A stretch of DNA of 64,000 bases from Aspergillus flavus (GCF_009017415.1 NC_092403.1:2542001-2606000); one strand, 5' to 3'. Positions 34,908 through 47,617 are shown, numbered from the stretch's first letter. Notes: generated from the sequence alone by a model not told the origin. A program made the numbers and translations.

Positions 34908-37900
34908 GTTTAGTAGTATATTCTAGAAATACTAGGATTTTGATTTATTTATTTAACTATTTTTTCTATTATTTTTATTAATTTTATTAATTCTATTTAT
35001 TTTTTTAATTTTATTTTCTATTATATTATTTTATTACTATTTAAGTACTTTTTTTATATCTATTAAGCTCTTTATTAAGTATATCTTAACTATATTATTT
35101 TAATTATTAATTTTATTATTTTTATTACTTTTTTATTATTTTTATTATTTTTATTAATAATATTATTATTATTCTCTTATTTATTAGTTTATTATTATTA
35201 AGACGCTATTTATTAAGCTTATATTTAGTAGAAGTTAACTCTATTTAGTTAAATTAGCTTATTAAATTCTATTATTTTATTTTTTATTAGATTTACCGTT
35301 AGTAAATAAATTTAATTAAGATACTTTTTATTATATTAATTATTTAATTTATAAATTAAATATTAAAAAATTATTTTTTTTTAATATATATTTCTATCTA
35401 CTAAATTAATTAATCTATTGGTCTATTCTATATAAAAATATTAAGGAGTTTTTATATTTATTTAATAATTTTATTATTTTTTTATTATAATACTAGTAAT
35501 AGATTAAAGAATATTTAGTAAATACTTTATTAAAATTAAAATAATTTTTAGAATAAGTATTAAAATTATAGTCGCGAGTTTTAAATATTTTAATAATTAA
35601 TAAACTAAGTAGTAATACAGCTATATAGATACTAGTTAAAATAAGATTATTTTAGATAAATAATCTAGATTTAATAATAACTACTAGTTAAGTAGATAAT
35701 TAATTAAATAATTAAATAGATAATTAAAAATTATTTTTTAATAATATTATTAAATATATATTATTATTATATTTTTTTTTATTATTTAATTAATTAGAAT
35801 ATATTTTTAATTAGAATAGTATTTTAATCTATATTAATTTAATTTTAATTAAATAATAATTAAATTAATTTAATAGTTTTAATATTAATAATTTTAATAA
35901 TTTTAATAATATTTAAAGTTATTAAATTTTTTATTATTAAATTTAATATTATTTCTATACTAGTTTATAACTATAGAATAGTTAAATCTATTTATTTTTA
36001 TTACTAATTAATTATTTAAAATAAATATAATATTAAGTATTATATTAGTTACTAGTAATTTATAGTCTATTAATAAATTATTAATATATAAATTTTTTAA
36101 TATAATAAATAATATATAATAATATTTTAAAGTATTTAAAAATTATTTAATTATTTTAACTATTAATATATAAATTTTTTTTATTTAGAATAATTAAAAT
36201 AATTATTAAGATAATAGTAAAAGATTTTAATTAAACTAAAGATTATTTAATAATTTTTTATCTTTATTTTCTAATTTTTTTTAATTATTTTTTAAGTTAT
36301 TTTATAATTTATTTAATAACTAATCTAATTTTTTTTATAATCTATTAAATAATTATAATAATAATAGAAAAATTAAAATAAAATACTAGAAAATAGATAA
36401 AGTAGAGTATTTTTAGCTAAATATAAAAAAAGATATTACTATAATTTAAATTAATAATTAAATTTATTATAAAAATATAAATATTTTTTTAAATTATATA
36501 TATAATATAGCTATATATAAGAATAAAGTATTAATAAAAGTTAATTTATTAATTTATTTTTAAAAAGCTACTTTATTCTAGTATAGTTTTAAATTTATTA
36601 ATAGAGAATAATAATTAATATATATTTCTATTATATTTAAAAATAGTATATTTTTTAAATTTATTAAATAATTTAAATTAAATTTAATTATTATATTAAA
36701 TAAGTTTAATAATATAATCTATATTTTTATTAATATTTAAATTTAATAATCTATTTAATTATTTATTTAAAAAATTATTTATTTAATATAAGCTATTAAT
36801 ATTAATAATTTATTTAACTAGATTATAATAATTTAGAATTATTTTAATCTATATCTTTAGTAATATATTTTTTAATTAATTAAAAATAATTGACTAGATT
36901 CTTTTTTTAATTAATTAGAATAGAAGTTCTATATATAGTAAAATCTAATTAATATAAATATTATTTATTAAATATAAAGAAATATTATATATTATAATTT
37001 TATATAAAATAGTAATATTAATATTAATTTATAATAGATTTTTTATTAAATCTTTAATTTTAGAAATATTTATAGAGATTTTTAAAATAATTAATAATAT
37101 AGTTTAAATATTAACTAATAATATAATAGATTATAGTAAAATCTAAACTAAAATTAAGATTAATAATAAAATTATTATTAAATATAAAATTATTAATAAT
37201 TATATTTCTAGAATTAAAACTAATTACTATATTAATATTATTTATTTATTTTTTTATAAAATATAAATATAAATTATAATATTAATAATAATAGATTATT
37301 AAATATTAATAGAAATAATATATAGAAAAATAATTAAAAAAATAGTAATATTAATTATTAAGATTAGAATAATTAATAATTATAAAATAAAAATAGCTAT
37401 TATAGTAATATTTAATATTCTATTAAAATATATTTAATAATTATTAATAAAGCTCTATTTTATAAAAATTAGAATTAATTTTATATATTATTTAATTTTA
37501 ATTAAATTATTAATTAAAATTAATTAAATTATTTTATACTATAAGAATTTTTTAATTTATTTAATAATTTAAATATATATTATATAGATTAATTATATAA
37601 TAATTATAATAACTATAACTATATTATTTATATTATCTATTTATTTAATAATTAATTTAATAAGCTAAATAAAGTATATTATATTAATTAATTTAATTAA
37701 TTTATTAATAGTCTATATATTTTTAATATATTAATTAAATTTATTTTTTTAATTAATAATATAGTTTTAAATATATTAGATTAGATTAAAGATTTATTAA
37801 CTATAGTAGTTATTTATTTTAATTATTATAAAAATTTTATATTAAATAATAAACTCTATTAATATTTATTATATATAACTATTATTAATAGAAATAAATC

Positions 37901-40900
37901 TATTATTTTATTTAAAATTGCTATAATTATTAAGTCTAAAATATTAAATATTAATAAATTATTTATTATTAAATTAAATAGATTTAATAATATTTTTTTT
38001 TTAATTAGCTTTTATTTATAAAGAGCTATTATAGTAGATTTTAGTTTAAATATTACTATATTCTATAGTTAAGTTTATTTTAATATAGATTATTTATTTA
38101 CTATTATTAATATAATTTTTATAAAAACTATACTAGAGTTTAATATATATACTATTAACTATTCTATTAATATTAATAATATTAGATTATTATATTTATT
38201 AATTAAATATATAATTTTTTATATCTATTTTCTATTTTTAATAAATAATTAAAATTAATATAGTTTTACTAAGATTAAAATTAGAGTATATATTATTAAA
38301 GAAATTAAATCTAATTTATTAATTAATATAAATATTATAGATTATAAAGATATTATTATAAATCTAAATAGTAATTATAAAATAATTTATTTTTATAAAA
38401 ATTTTACTTTTATAATTAATTATAAATTAAAAATTAATTATATTCTCTCTATTCTAGTCTATATAATTTAATAAATTATTATATCTATAATATTATATAG
38501 AATAATTTTTATTAAAATTAAATTAAAGCTTTTTAATTAAGATTTAATATTTAAATTAATTAATAGTATAACTATATTTTAATTAATATACTATATTTAT
38601 TTAGTTAATATAAATTTTTTTTATATTAAAATATTAAATAATATATTTAAATCTATAGTTATCTTTTAATATATTTATTTTAAAGTAATTTCTAATTTAA
38701 ATTATATAATTATTTATTAAATTAATAAAAATATTACTAAATTAATTTATTTATTTATTAAATTAATTATTAATAATCTAGATTAATTACTAGTTTTTAA
38801 TAAATTAATTAAAAAAAAATAAACTATTCTATAGAAAAAAGTTTAATTAATAATTAAAATATTAATAAAAATAAAATAATTATTATTTTACTAGATATTA
38901 TTATATATAATAAAAATCTAAAAACTATTTAATAGATTTATAAAATTACTAAATAATTTAATATATAGATAAATAATAATAGTTCTAATATTAATATTAT
39001 TAATATTTTTAAGAATTAATAGTTATAAATATTTATAAAGTTTAGTTAAGAATAATATATTTTAAAATTATAGATTTATTATTTAAATTTAAAGAATTAT
39101 AAAATTATTAATAAAATATTTAATTTTTTCTATAACTAAAATAAATTAATTTATATAATTAATTATACTTTAGTTAGTTATTTTATTTTTATTATATATA
39201 AAAATATATAGATACTAGATAGTTTTATTTTAAAAAATTATATAGTTATTAATTTAAAAGATATTAATAAAAAATTAATATTTAATATATATTTAATACT
39301 CTCTATTAATAATATAATTATTTTAATTAAAAACTATTTTTTTATAATTATATTTAATATTTATTAAATATTTTATTAATAATTAATAAAATATAACTAT
39401 CGCGATTATTTAATAATTATTAGCTATTATAGATAAAAAATTTTTAATATTATAATTATAGATTTTATTAATAGTATATTATTTATTTAATATTAAATAA
39501 AGTTATATTTTAAAAATCTATTTAAATTTTATTAAATATATATTAATAATATTCTTATTATTTTATAAATATTTAAAAAATATTATTATTATTTAAAATT
39601 AATTTTTAAAGAATTTTTTAAGCTATATCTTAAATTAATATTTAAAAAAATATTTATTAATTTTTTATTAATTTAATTATTTAATTAATAAATTAATATT
39701 TTTAAATTATATACTTTATAAAATAAATTAAAGACTATTTAATTATTAAAATTTTTATTAATTTTAAAAAATTTTAAATATTATATTAATTTAACTAGTT
39801 AATTTTATAATTATATTAATTATTTTACTATTAAAATTAAATTTTTATAAATTTATAAAACTGCGTTATTAAAAGATATTTTAAAGAATTTATTTATTAA
39901 TTAAAATAGATATATTACTACTATATTCTATAATAATTCTATTAATTAAAAATAATAAGTATTTAATATATTATAAAAAAAGTTCTATAATAAAAAATTT
40001 TTAATATATTATAATTATTATTAATAATTATATATTAATTTAAATATATTATAGAAAAATTATAATATAATAATATATTATTTTATTAATATATATATAT
40101 ATTTAGATATAAAAATATTATTAATTTATATTATTATATAACTAGTATTTTTTTTAAATTAAATTTTTATAATTATTAAGTCTTAATATTAATCTATTAA
40201 ATTAAAGATATTTTATTTTATATAGATACTTTAGAAAATCTAATATCTTATTAAAAATATAATTAATCTAGTTATTATCTATATTAACTATTAGTTAATA
40301 GTTAATATTATTAAATAATTATTATTAAATATAATTATTATTAATAAGCTTAATTTATAATTAGTTTATATATTTTATTATATTTAATAGTTTTATATAA
40401 TTATTATTTATTAATTTAATAAAATTAATATTATTATTAATATTTTATTTTATTTTTCTATAATTAATAATATATTTATTAATTATAATATTAATTTTAA
40501 TAGTATATTTACTAGCTAAGTATTTTAGCTTAGTATAGCTATTTATATAAATTTAATAATATTATTAATAAATAATTTTAAGAATTAATTTTAAAAGAAC
40601 TATACTAAAGATTTTTAAGTATAATATATTATTAATATTTTATAATCTAATATAGAGATTATTTTACTTTATTAATTTAATAATAAAAAAATCTTTTTTA
40701 TAAAATAATAATATATATTAAGTATTAAATATATTTATAAAAATTTATAGATTTATTTATTTTATTTAATAGTATCAAAATTTTTTAAGTTTATCTATAA
40801 TAATTAGAATTACTAGAGACTTAATAAATATTTTAATATACTTAATAATATAGTTATCTATTAAAATTATTAATTATTTAGAAACTATATTATTTATTAT

Positions 40901-42178
40901 TTTATCTATTTATTTAATAAATTATATCAATATTTATTTTATAGTTAATTATAATTAATTATTATACTACTAGAATTATTTTATATTATTATTTTTAATT
41001 TTATTATAGCTTTATTTATTAAATAGAATTTTAATTAAATATTTATTTTTATTAATAAATTTATTAAATATATTAGGTTTTTATTTAATAAATTAATTTA
41101 AAAATTAATTAAATAAAGAAAATAGTTACTAATCTATTTTTAAGAATATAACTAGGGTTTATTAAAAGTTTTTATATTTAATTAAAATTTTTACTTTATA
41201 AGTAATATATAGAAAGATCTATTTTTAAAATTTAATATTATCTAGTATTATTTAATAAATTATTATTTTTAGATTAATAATATATTTAAATAAATAATTT
41301 AGATTATAGAGATTATAATCTATTATATTATTATATAAGATTTATTATAATTACTTTAATTATTTATTATTATATCTATATTTAATATATTATTAAATAT
41401 TTTAACTAAGAAAATTTTAATCTAATTATTATTTAGAATTAATTTTAAATAATTATAGAATTTTTTTAAAAAATTTATATATTAAAACTATATTAATCTA
41501 TAATTAAATATAGAAAAAGCTCTAAAATATATATTAATAAAAATAAAATAATATTATAATTAATAGTATTAATTAATATTATTTAAATTTAAAAATAAAG
41601 TATTTATTAAGCTATATAAAGATTATATTTTATTTATAATTAAAATAATTAATTTAAAATTTTTATAATAATATATAGAACTCTATATTATACTATAGAA
41701 AATTAATTAATATATATACTATATTAATTTACTATTTATATAGAATATATATAATATTCTTTTTATTATTTAGCTTAAGCTATATACTCGTAATATTAAT
41801 TATACTATTTTTAATTAAATTAATAATTTATTTATCGACTAAATTAATTATTAAATAAATAAATTAAATAATTAATTTATTAATTAGCTTAATAATTAAA
41901 TTAATAAAGATTATTTTATAGTATCTAGTTTAGTCTATAATAACTAGTTCAAAATTAACTAAATTATTAATAAATAGATTATTTAGAAAGATTATAGATC
42001 TTATTTTATATAATATTTGGTTTAATATACAGGTTATAGTCTCGATTATAATAAATAGATTAAAAATATAGATATAAATATATTAAAATTAATTAAAAAA
42101 TATAAGCGCTAATAAGATTAATATTTTATAATATATTATATATTTATTAATAAAAACGTTAATATTTTTTTTAACTAG

Positions 42179-42323
42179 TATATTATTATATATTAGATTA
42201 TCTATTAAGTATATTTTTAGATAGTTAGTTAGAACCGCTAGATCTTTAGAAGATTAACTACTTTTTTATTATTAGAAGACTATATTAATTATTAAGTAGA
42301 TGGACTACGGCGTATCCGTAATA
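42179..42323. repeat. Right terminal direct repeat of the RIP-mutated element
   Basis: It is the partner of 34763-34907. Apart from a few positions at the very ends, the visible differences are C/T or G/A. The inner side is A/T-saturated and the outer side still has CGG, CGT and CCG. Confidence 0.85.
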
Positions 42324-42373
42324 TTTATTGTTGTATTGATTCTTAAATTCTAATGACTAAGTCACACTAACAC

Positions 42374-42796
42374 GTATCGACAGTTTTTCCGAAGTACCCA
42401 CTTCGATGATCATCCGTTTTCGTTCCATGGTTGGAAAAAGTCAATCGATCGTTCGTAGTCAAGAAGAACGGGATGGTCCCCGATAGGGATCGCACCCACC
42501 CAAGTTGCCATCGTGATAAACAATACCCGATACTGCCTGCCTATGCCCAAGATGGCATTATTCTAGCTCGAGTTTTTCAAGGCTCGACTGATGCTTCTGT
42601 CTTTGAGAATTATGTTGAGCAGCTTCTTCGGCACTGTGGCAGATGGCCTGAGCCAAAATCTGTGTTAGTCATGGATAACGCATCTTTTCATCATTCCAAC
42701 CGCATAGAGCATATGTGCTTGGAGTCAGGTGTGAAATTGGTCCATTTGCTTCCATATTCCCCGGACCTGAATCCGATTGAACGATGCAATAACTAG
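42374..42796 (+). pseudogene. Tc1/mariner-type (DDE) transposase relic
   Basis: The open frame 42431-42796 contains the fungal Tc1/mariner-like block YPILPAYAQDGIILARVFQGSTDASVFENYVEQLL. It also has the second catalytic Asp in SVLVMDNASFHHS and the third-position acidic region in HLLPYSPDLNPIE. Just upstream a neighbouring frame gives RTGWSPIGIAPTQVA, which belongs immediately before that block, so one frameshift near 42500 splits the protein. The first catalytic Asp region is not preserved, and translation ends at NPIERCNN with the C-terminal part missing. It is therefore a dead fragment. It is not A/T-saturated, so it was not mutated together with the adjacent element. Confidence 0.85.
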
Positions 42797-42924
42797 TGCT
42801 CATTCGATCGGCCAAGAAACTATAAGTTTCTTGTTTTTTTGCAACTACTGGCCAAACTATCTCATAGAGTCAACCCGATCCCTTGAGTCCCCATCGAAAT
42901 GTATATTTAAGGGACAATGCCGCT

Positions 42925-45365
42925 CTAGGAAAGAGCTGCTCCGTCGGTGAAGAAACCAAATATAGTATCATCATCAAGAAACGTATGTTTGGCCCCATCA
43001 TGGACATTAAATTGACATACATCCTCCACGCCGTCTTCCCCGAGTGTGATGGTTCCCGGCACGAGGTCAGTACCGATGTTGGCAGCTAGGCGAGAGTTAG
43101 TATGGTTTATATTAGCTCAGCGAAGCCAACTGACCATGAAGAGACGACCAGGAACTGCATCGGAGGTATTGTCTGTGATGCAGGGTGCTAGTTTCGCAAC
43201 ACGAAGCATGAGGCTTTTCAGTAACGCCAATGGCTTTTTCAGCCCGGATCCACATCCTTTCTGATACTCCAACAGAGCAGACCAGAAGAAACGACACGCC
43301 TCAGTATAATCATCGCGGCCTTGACTATCAGACTGAAGTAAATTAAGCACGGCACTATACATAGCATATGAGATGCCAATTTGGGCACGTCGGAGTGTGA
43401 ATGACCTTTGGTATGTTTCGGCAAGTGCGCGGATGTTAAACGCCGCTTCGATACATTTGTCCATTGCTTCATGCTTGTCCTGTGCGTGCAAATTAAGGCC
43501 GAAGCGATTCTGTGTCGTAAATGGTTGTTGAGTCAAGATTACTAAGGTCCAGTATGTGGTGCTAAGAATCTTGTCAGCAAGATAAGAAATGATGCCATAA
43601 TTCCATAACAACACATACTAAAGTGTCATCTGGTGTGGTGGAGGGGGGTCGTCCACGCTTGGATCAAACGATAGATGCGAAGGAAGGCCCGATCTCCACT
43701 CGTCTAATTTCATCATGATTTGTTGTCTGGTCTCTAAGAGACTAAGCAACGATTTGACCCCATGTCCTGTCGAATAAAACGCTCCTATGACTGATTCTGT
43801 TATGACTGAAAGTTGGAGCAAACATTCAAACGTGCTGAGAGCGAATGAAGGTCTACCGCGGTACATCGGGGCCTTGGCATTGCATAGCTCAACATTGGGG
43901 TCGACATAAGGTTTCCATTCTTCCAGCTCCTCGAAAGAGTCAAGAAACTCCCGAGGTACATTGGCCTGGGACAGGTACAAAGCCGGATTTTGACTGAAAT
44001 AAAGGGATTGAGATTTGTCGGTGGCATAGGCACCCCAGTATACTCTTCTTCTGATCTCTCGCTCCAAGGGAGAGAGTATCATATCGTCTCCGCAGTGAGA
44101 AGGCTTCCGATCTTCCAGATGGTAGCCGAGATCGAATATCATTCGGTAGGCCATACCACAAAACACCCAGCCAGCACTCTGTTTGCCATACTGTACCAGG
44201 CAGGCACCACAGAGAAAAAGCGCAACCACGGTAGGCAGATTGGGTTTGTCGATATAGTGGACAAGCAAAGATTTGAATCGGCCGTAGAATGCCATTCCTG
44301 GGGCTCGCGGGTCGCCGCTATCTGGTAACAATGGGTTCCGGTCGCTGTAAAGGCTGCTCTGTATGTATATAGCATTCATGAGAAGTTTGTTAACGTAAGG
44401 CTCATTGGTAAGAAGACTATCCACAAAGGCTGGGCGATAAGTAAGAAGATACATCAGGTGAAGTCGGTTCCAATGAAGGCCCAATAGATGCATCGCTGTA
44501 TCCATAGGAACGCCATCAAAGTCGATGTATGCGTCCATGCTCGACGTGTGATAAAGCATGTGTTCTTTCTGTCTACTAATTGCCGAGAAAGAGATGAGCT
44601 GGTCTCGAACGGCGGTCCGGGAATCATTTTCAACATCTCTTGGCTGTGTTGTGGCTGACGAGTGTTCGAGGTAGCGATGACAAAGATTTGTCACACCATA
44701 GGCCTGTATGCCAGAGATATCAGAGTCGATTCGAGGATTTCAAGGTGCGGCGTCATTATCTTGACTGGCTGACCGGTGATCAAGTGATAAACGGGAGTTA
44801 GTGGACGGTATAAACCCTGGCCGCTTTTCGTGTCGAGGAGTTCCTGATATCTGCTCAAGTGACACGATTCCAGATTTTAATTCATGATCTGGCTCTAGCC
44901 CAGAATTCGGATGTCCTCTCTGAAGTAGTTCTGAGGGCAATTTGGTACTGCTAGAATTCCCGTCGATGACATCTCCCGCACCGCTTGCCTTGTGGGCTTG
45001 ATCCTTCAATTCTTAAATTTGCTTTTGAAGCAAGTAGACATCCACTCTCTTGGCCCTGGTAGCTGTTCTCCTCCCATCCTTGGGATATTCGCAGTGCTGA
45101 TTCTTCAGGATACATAGGCCGCATTTTGGAAGCTGACCGTCACATTTGATCTTTCATCAGAAGTTAGCTAGTCCTTCAGAAGCGTAGGAGGCGGAAACCC
45201 GAGAGCCAAAGTCTTTCTTTTCCATCCATGTTTATTTCAGGCATCATCCACGTGACTTGTGGGATGACTTACCTTCTTGAGACGACAATGTTTGCACGTG
45301 GAGCAAGCGGCACGAGCTTGGGCTCGTGCCTGCCGACGAGGGCGCATTTGTCGTGGGGGCGTCAT
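42925..45365 (-). pseudogene. Zn2Cys6 transcription factor disrupted by two C-to-T-type stops
   Basis: Splicing three introns (45151-45272, 43562-43618, 43086-43148) gives 733 codons from ATG 45365 to TAG at 42925, but two codons inside are stops. The zinc cluster is C-KH-C-RLKKIK-C-DGQLPK-C-GL-C-ILKNQH-C near residues 22-50. A coiled coil follows, where QKQI is followed by TAA (45013-45015) and then ELKDQ. The second stop is TGA (44740-44742) just before NPRIDSDISGIQAYG. The rest is an intact fungal-specific transcription factor domain (LHWNRLHLMYLLTYRPAFV, YRMIFDLGYHLE, REIRRRVYWGAYATDKSQSLYF) and a C-terminus restored by splicing (DAVPAANIGTDLVPGTI). CAA to TAA and CGA to TGA are each one C-to-T change on the coding strand. 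A very recently inactivated or strain-variable regulator is the natural reading; sequencing error is the alternative. Confidence 0.8.
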
Positions 45366-45865
45366 GCAAGAAGAAGGCCGACGTCTTTGAGATCATATTC
45401 GCCACTTTCGGCTTGTCGTGTTCATGAGACCGCACGGCTTCCGCGAAAAGGGTCAAGCTCGGGATCGAGAAACCTGAAGATGGGGCGGAAGTGCTGGGAG
45501 AAGGGGCGGAGCGGGAAAATTAGTCATCATACGCCTCGGCAGCCCTAAATCGCCATTGGATGCAATAGGATGAGGTTCGTATAACTGGTAAAGTTCATAG
45601 TTATATTTGCTTTGCTGACAGGTTTAGAAAATGCCATCTGAATATTCGATCACCATTCTTTAATAATCCATTCTGTGATTGGCCACGTCAGGCATGGCTA
45701 CTTTCGGACATTTAGAGTACCGGCTTTGGTCTCGGAGTCTTGAAGAACCGGATAATTTGCTATCTATAAAGTAATCCCTCGGACTGATTTGTTTTTTGCA
45801 AGCTCGCCGCAAATACCTTTCCTTGATACTACGCACCTGTCCTCAAATTCGTTCAATCCAACGAT
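45366..45865. promoter_or_regulatory. Divergent promoter region of the Zn2Cys6 and Mpv17-like genes
   Basis: About 500 bases between two starts facing away from each other, with A+T-rich sequence at 45590-45680. No specific site was identified. Confidence 0.4.
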
Positions 45866-46669
45866 ATGCCAATTCTTCGACACCTTCTCGCCTACTCCCA
45901 TCCTCGTCTCCGACACGAAGCTTTGCTCACTCGGTTGCATCTCCGGCCACCGGGTCGCATTCCAGTGGGCTATCATCACACCCGAGCTACCAATTTGCAA
46001 ACAAAACATGGTCCAGCTCCTACGTCCGTGATCAGAAAACTTCAGAGACCAGTTACAAGACTATTTTATTGGTTCTCAGATTCTCAAACCCGACGACCAT
46101 GGATTACCCAATTATGCCTCACGCCGCTGATATATTGTCTTGGTGACTTCTCAGCGCAAATGATAGAGGATGAGGATTAAAATTTTTATCGCTCACTACG
46201 AAGTTTCGTCATCGGGCTAGTTATAGCGATTCCTAGCTGTGAGTGGTTTCTGTTCTTAGGGCGACGGTTCAATTACAGTTCGCCCTCCTTGTCTCTGGGC
46301 GCTAAAGTGGCTGCCAACCAAATCTCCTACACACCGATGTTCAATGTCTACTATTTTACATTTCATGGGCTCCTCGCCGGGGAGGGGCTTTGGGGTGCAT
46401 TTGAAAGAGTCAAAAACACGGTCCCTATAAGTATTCCGGGAAGCATCCTTTATTGGCCTTTGGTGATGGCTTTCAACTTTTCACACATCAGACCCCAGTC
46501 TCGATCGATAGCAACATCTCTATTTGCAGTTTTCTGGCAATCATACTTGAGCTGGCTGAATAGCTCCGCTGGTAAGGGGGAAGCAAAGCACACATGCAAT
46601 AAATGGACATCTGGCGTGGCGAACGTGGAGGATTTAGAGCGTCAGATGCTAATATTTGACGATAACTAA
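45866..46669 (+). pseudogene. Mpv17/PMP22 family membrane protein with one in-frame stop
   Basis: One frame of 268 codons (45866-46669) carries the whole Mpv17/PMP22 signature and a single internal TAA at 46178-46180. Before the stop: QTRRPWITQLCLTPLIYCLGDFSAQ, the family's first helix. After it: FYRSLRSFVIG, then EWFLFLGRRFNYSSPSLSLGAKVAANQISYTPMFNVYYFTF, and ERVKNTVPISIPGSILYWPLVMAFNFSHI with the closing WQSYLSWLN. Relatives are four-helix proteins of the mitochondrial inner or peroxisomal membrane. Family alignment puts Tyr at the stop position, which would need a transversion from TAC or TAT, so this stop is weaker evidence for RIP than the one in the neighbouring regulator. The first 60 residues are atypical and may hide a further frameshift. 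No intron can remove the stop without deleting conserved residues. Confidence 0.75.
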
Positions 46670-47617
46670 GATACCAACCATTTTCTGCCTTTTTTTCGCC
46701 ATCTCTCCAAACTTTCCATGACCATTTGTCTACTTGGGAGATAATTGTTGATGTTGATTGGAGGATAGATAGAACCGATGGTAGAAGTCTTTGAAACTTT
46801 CTTCTTTTCAGTTCGCTATTTTTTTCCTTGGCATAAAGCTGCTCGCGAAGGCTGTCGGGAACATCATTATGGCTCTCAAGGAGCCCACTTTGGTCTACGT
46901 ATTTCACGAGGGCCTTGGGATGGTGCGTCTTTAGCCTGTGACACCAGCTGCCATCTGGGTCTTGCCAGCAGTTTTGCCCTTCATGGCGGCATGGAGGTCC
47001 GGGACATCGCGTGACACAATACACGTCCCGCCAGACTGAATGTTGACCGGAAGTCTGCTCAGCGAGCATCCGCTTAGTGACCGATGATTTACCTCTCTTG
47101 TCAGTTGAAGTAGGTAGGGACCATGTCTCCTCTATGTAATTAAGAGAAATCTGAAGTCGTAGCTTCTTGCGGAGACGGTATAAATGGGTCCAAGCCAGTA
47201 GCTGCTTCTCCACCACCGTCCAACCGATACCAGTGCTCTCAAAGCCCTTGTAAGATCTCGTTGAAAACGATCGTTTACAGATAGCGCGAGCTCGGTGTCG
47301 TCTAGCCCTACCCCCCTGCTGCGGGCTATTTTCCGGCGTAGAAGATTCCCAGAAGTCTCTACTATTCGAGTCCAATGATCACTAGGTGGGCTAGTCAGGT
47401 CTTGTTCCGTATCCTTCACCACAACCCGATTGTTCAATTTGACCCTCCATTCGCTTTGATAGGGTATACAATTCAAAGATTGTTCGCCCCACACAATTTC
47501 ATCTTGACATTCAGCTACTGGTATCAAAGCTAGATGGTCAGAGGAATGTTGAAGTAAAGGGGGTTTGGTTTGACCATACCATCGGAACAATTTTAGATGC
47601 AGACTTTGAATAGTCAT
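46649..47617 (-). pseudogene. Frameshifted member of an uncharacterised fungal family
   Basis: The first frame (ATG 47617) reads MTIQSLHLKLFRWYGQTKPP through KLNNRVVVKDTEQDLT to ALSVNDRFQRDLT. The sequence then continues one frame over as KGFESTGIGWTVVEKQLLAWTHLYRLRKKLRLQISLNYIEE, explained by loss of one base near 47255. Next comes a cysteine/histidine block (VWRDVYCVTRCPGPPCRHEGQNCWQDPDGSWCHRLKTHH), followed by LVKYVDQSGLLESHNDVPDSLREQLY. A second frame change near 46780 leads to YPPINI and a stop at 46649. I know this layout as a common lineage-expanded Aspergillus-type family without an assigned function; the C/H block could bind zinc. The 3' end overlaps the last 21 bases of the Mpv17-like frame on the opposite strand. 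Confidence 0.65.

Larger units (their letters stand above)
34763..42323. mobile_element. RIP-mutated LTR retrotransposon, 7.56 kb
   Basis: The block is almost pure A/T with no frame over 60 codons on either strand. It is flanked by 145 bp direct repeats that align without gaps. Inside it, remaining C is nearly always followed by T and remaining G nearly always preceded by A; CpA, TpG, CpG and GpC dinucleotides are close to absent. That is the expected end point of repeat-induced point mutation, in which C:G pairs of repeated DNA become T:A. Length and terminal direct repeats fit a gypsy- or copia-type retroelement, but gag and pol are destroyed beyond recognition by eye and the coding strand could not be decided. 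Neither target-site duplication nor canonical TG..CA ends could be confirmed, so the exact termini are uncertain by several bases. Confidence 0.85.

Noticed and set aside
34908..42178. A/T block as a centromere, mitochondrial insertion or assembly filler
   Set aside because: Matching 145 bp direct repeats at both ends and the CpT/ApG-only residue pattern fit a RIP-mutated transposon. No mitochondrial genes or satellite units are seen.
44740..44742. An intron that would remove the TGA in the 45 kb regulator
   Set aside because: The nearest GT..AG pair (donor GTCAGC, acceptor CATACAG) breaks the reading phase and would delete the conserved RIDSD segment.
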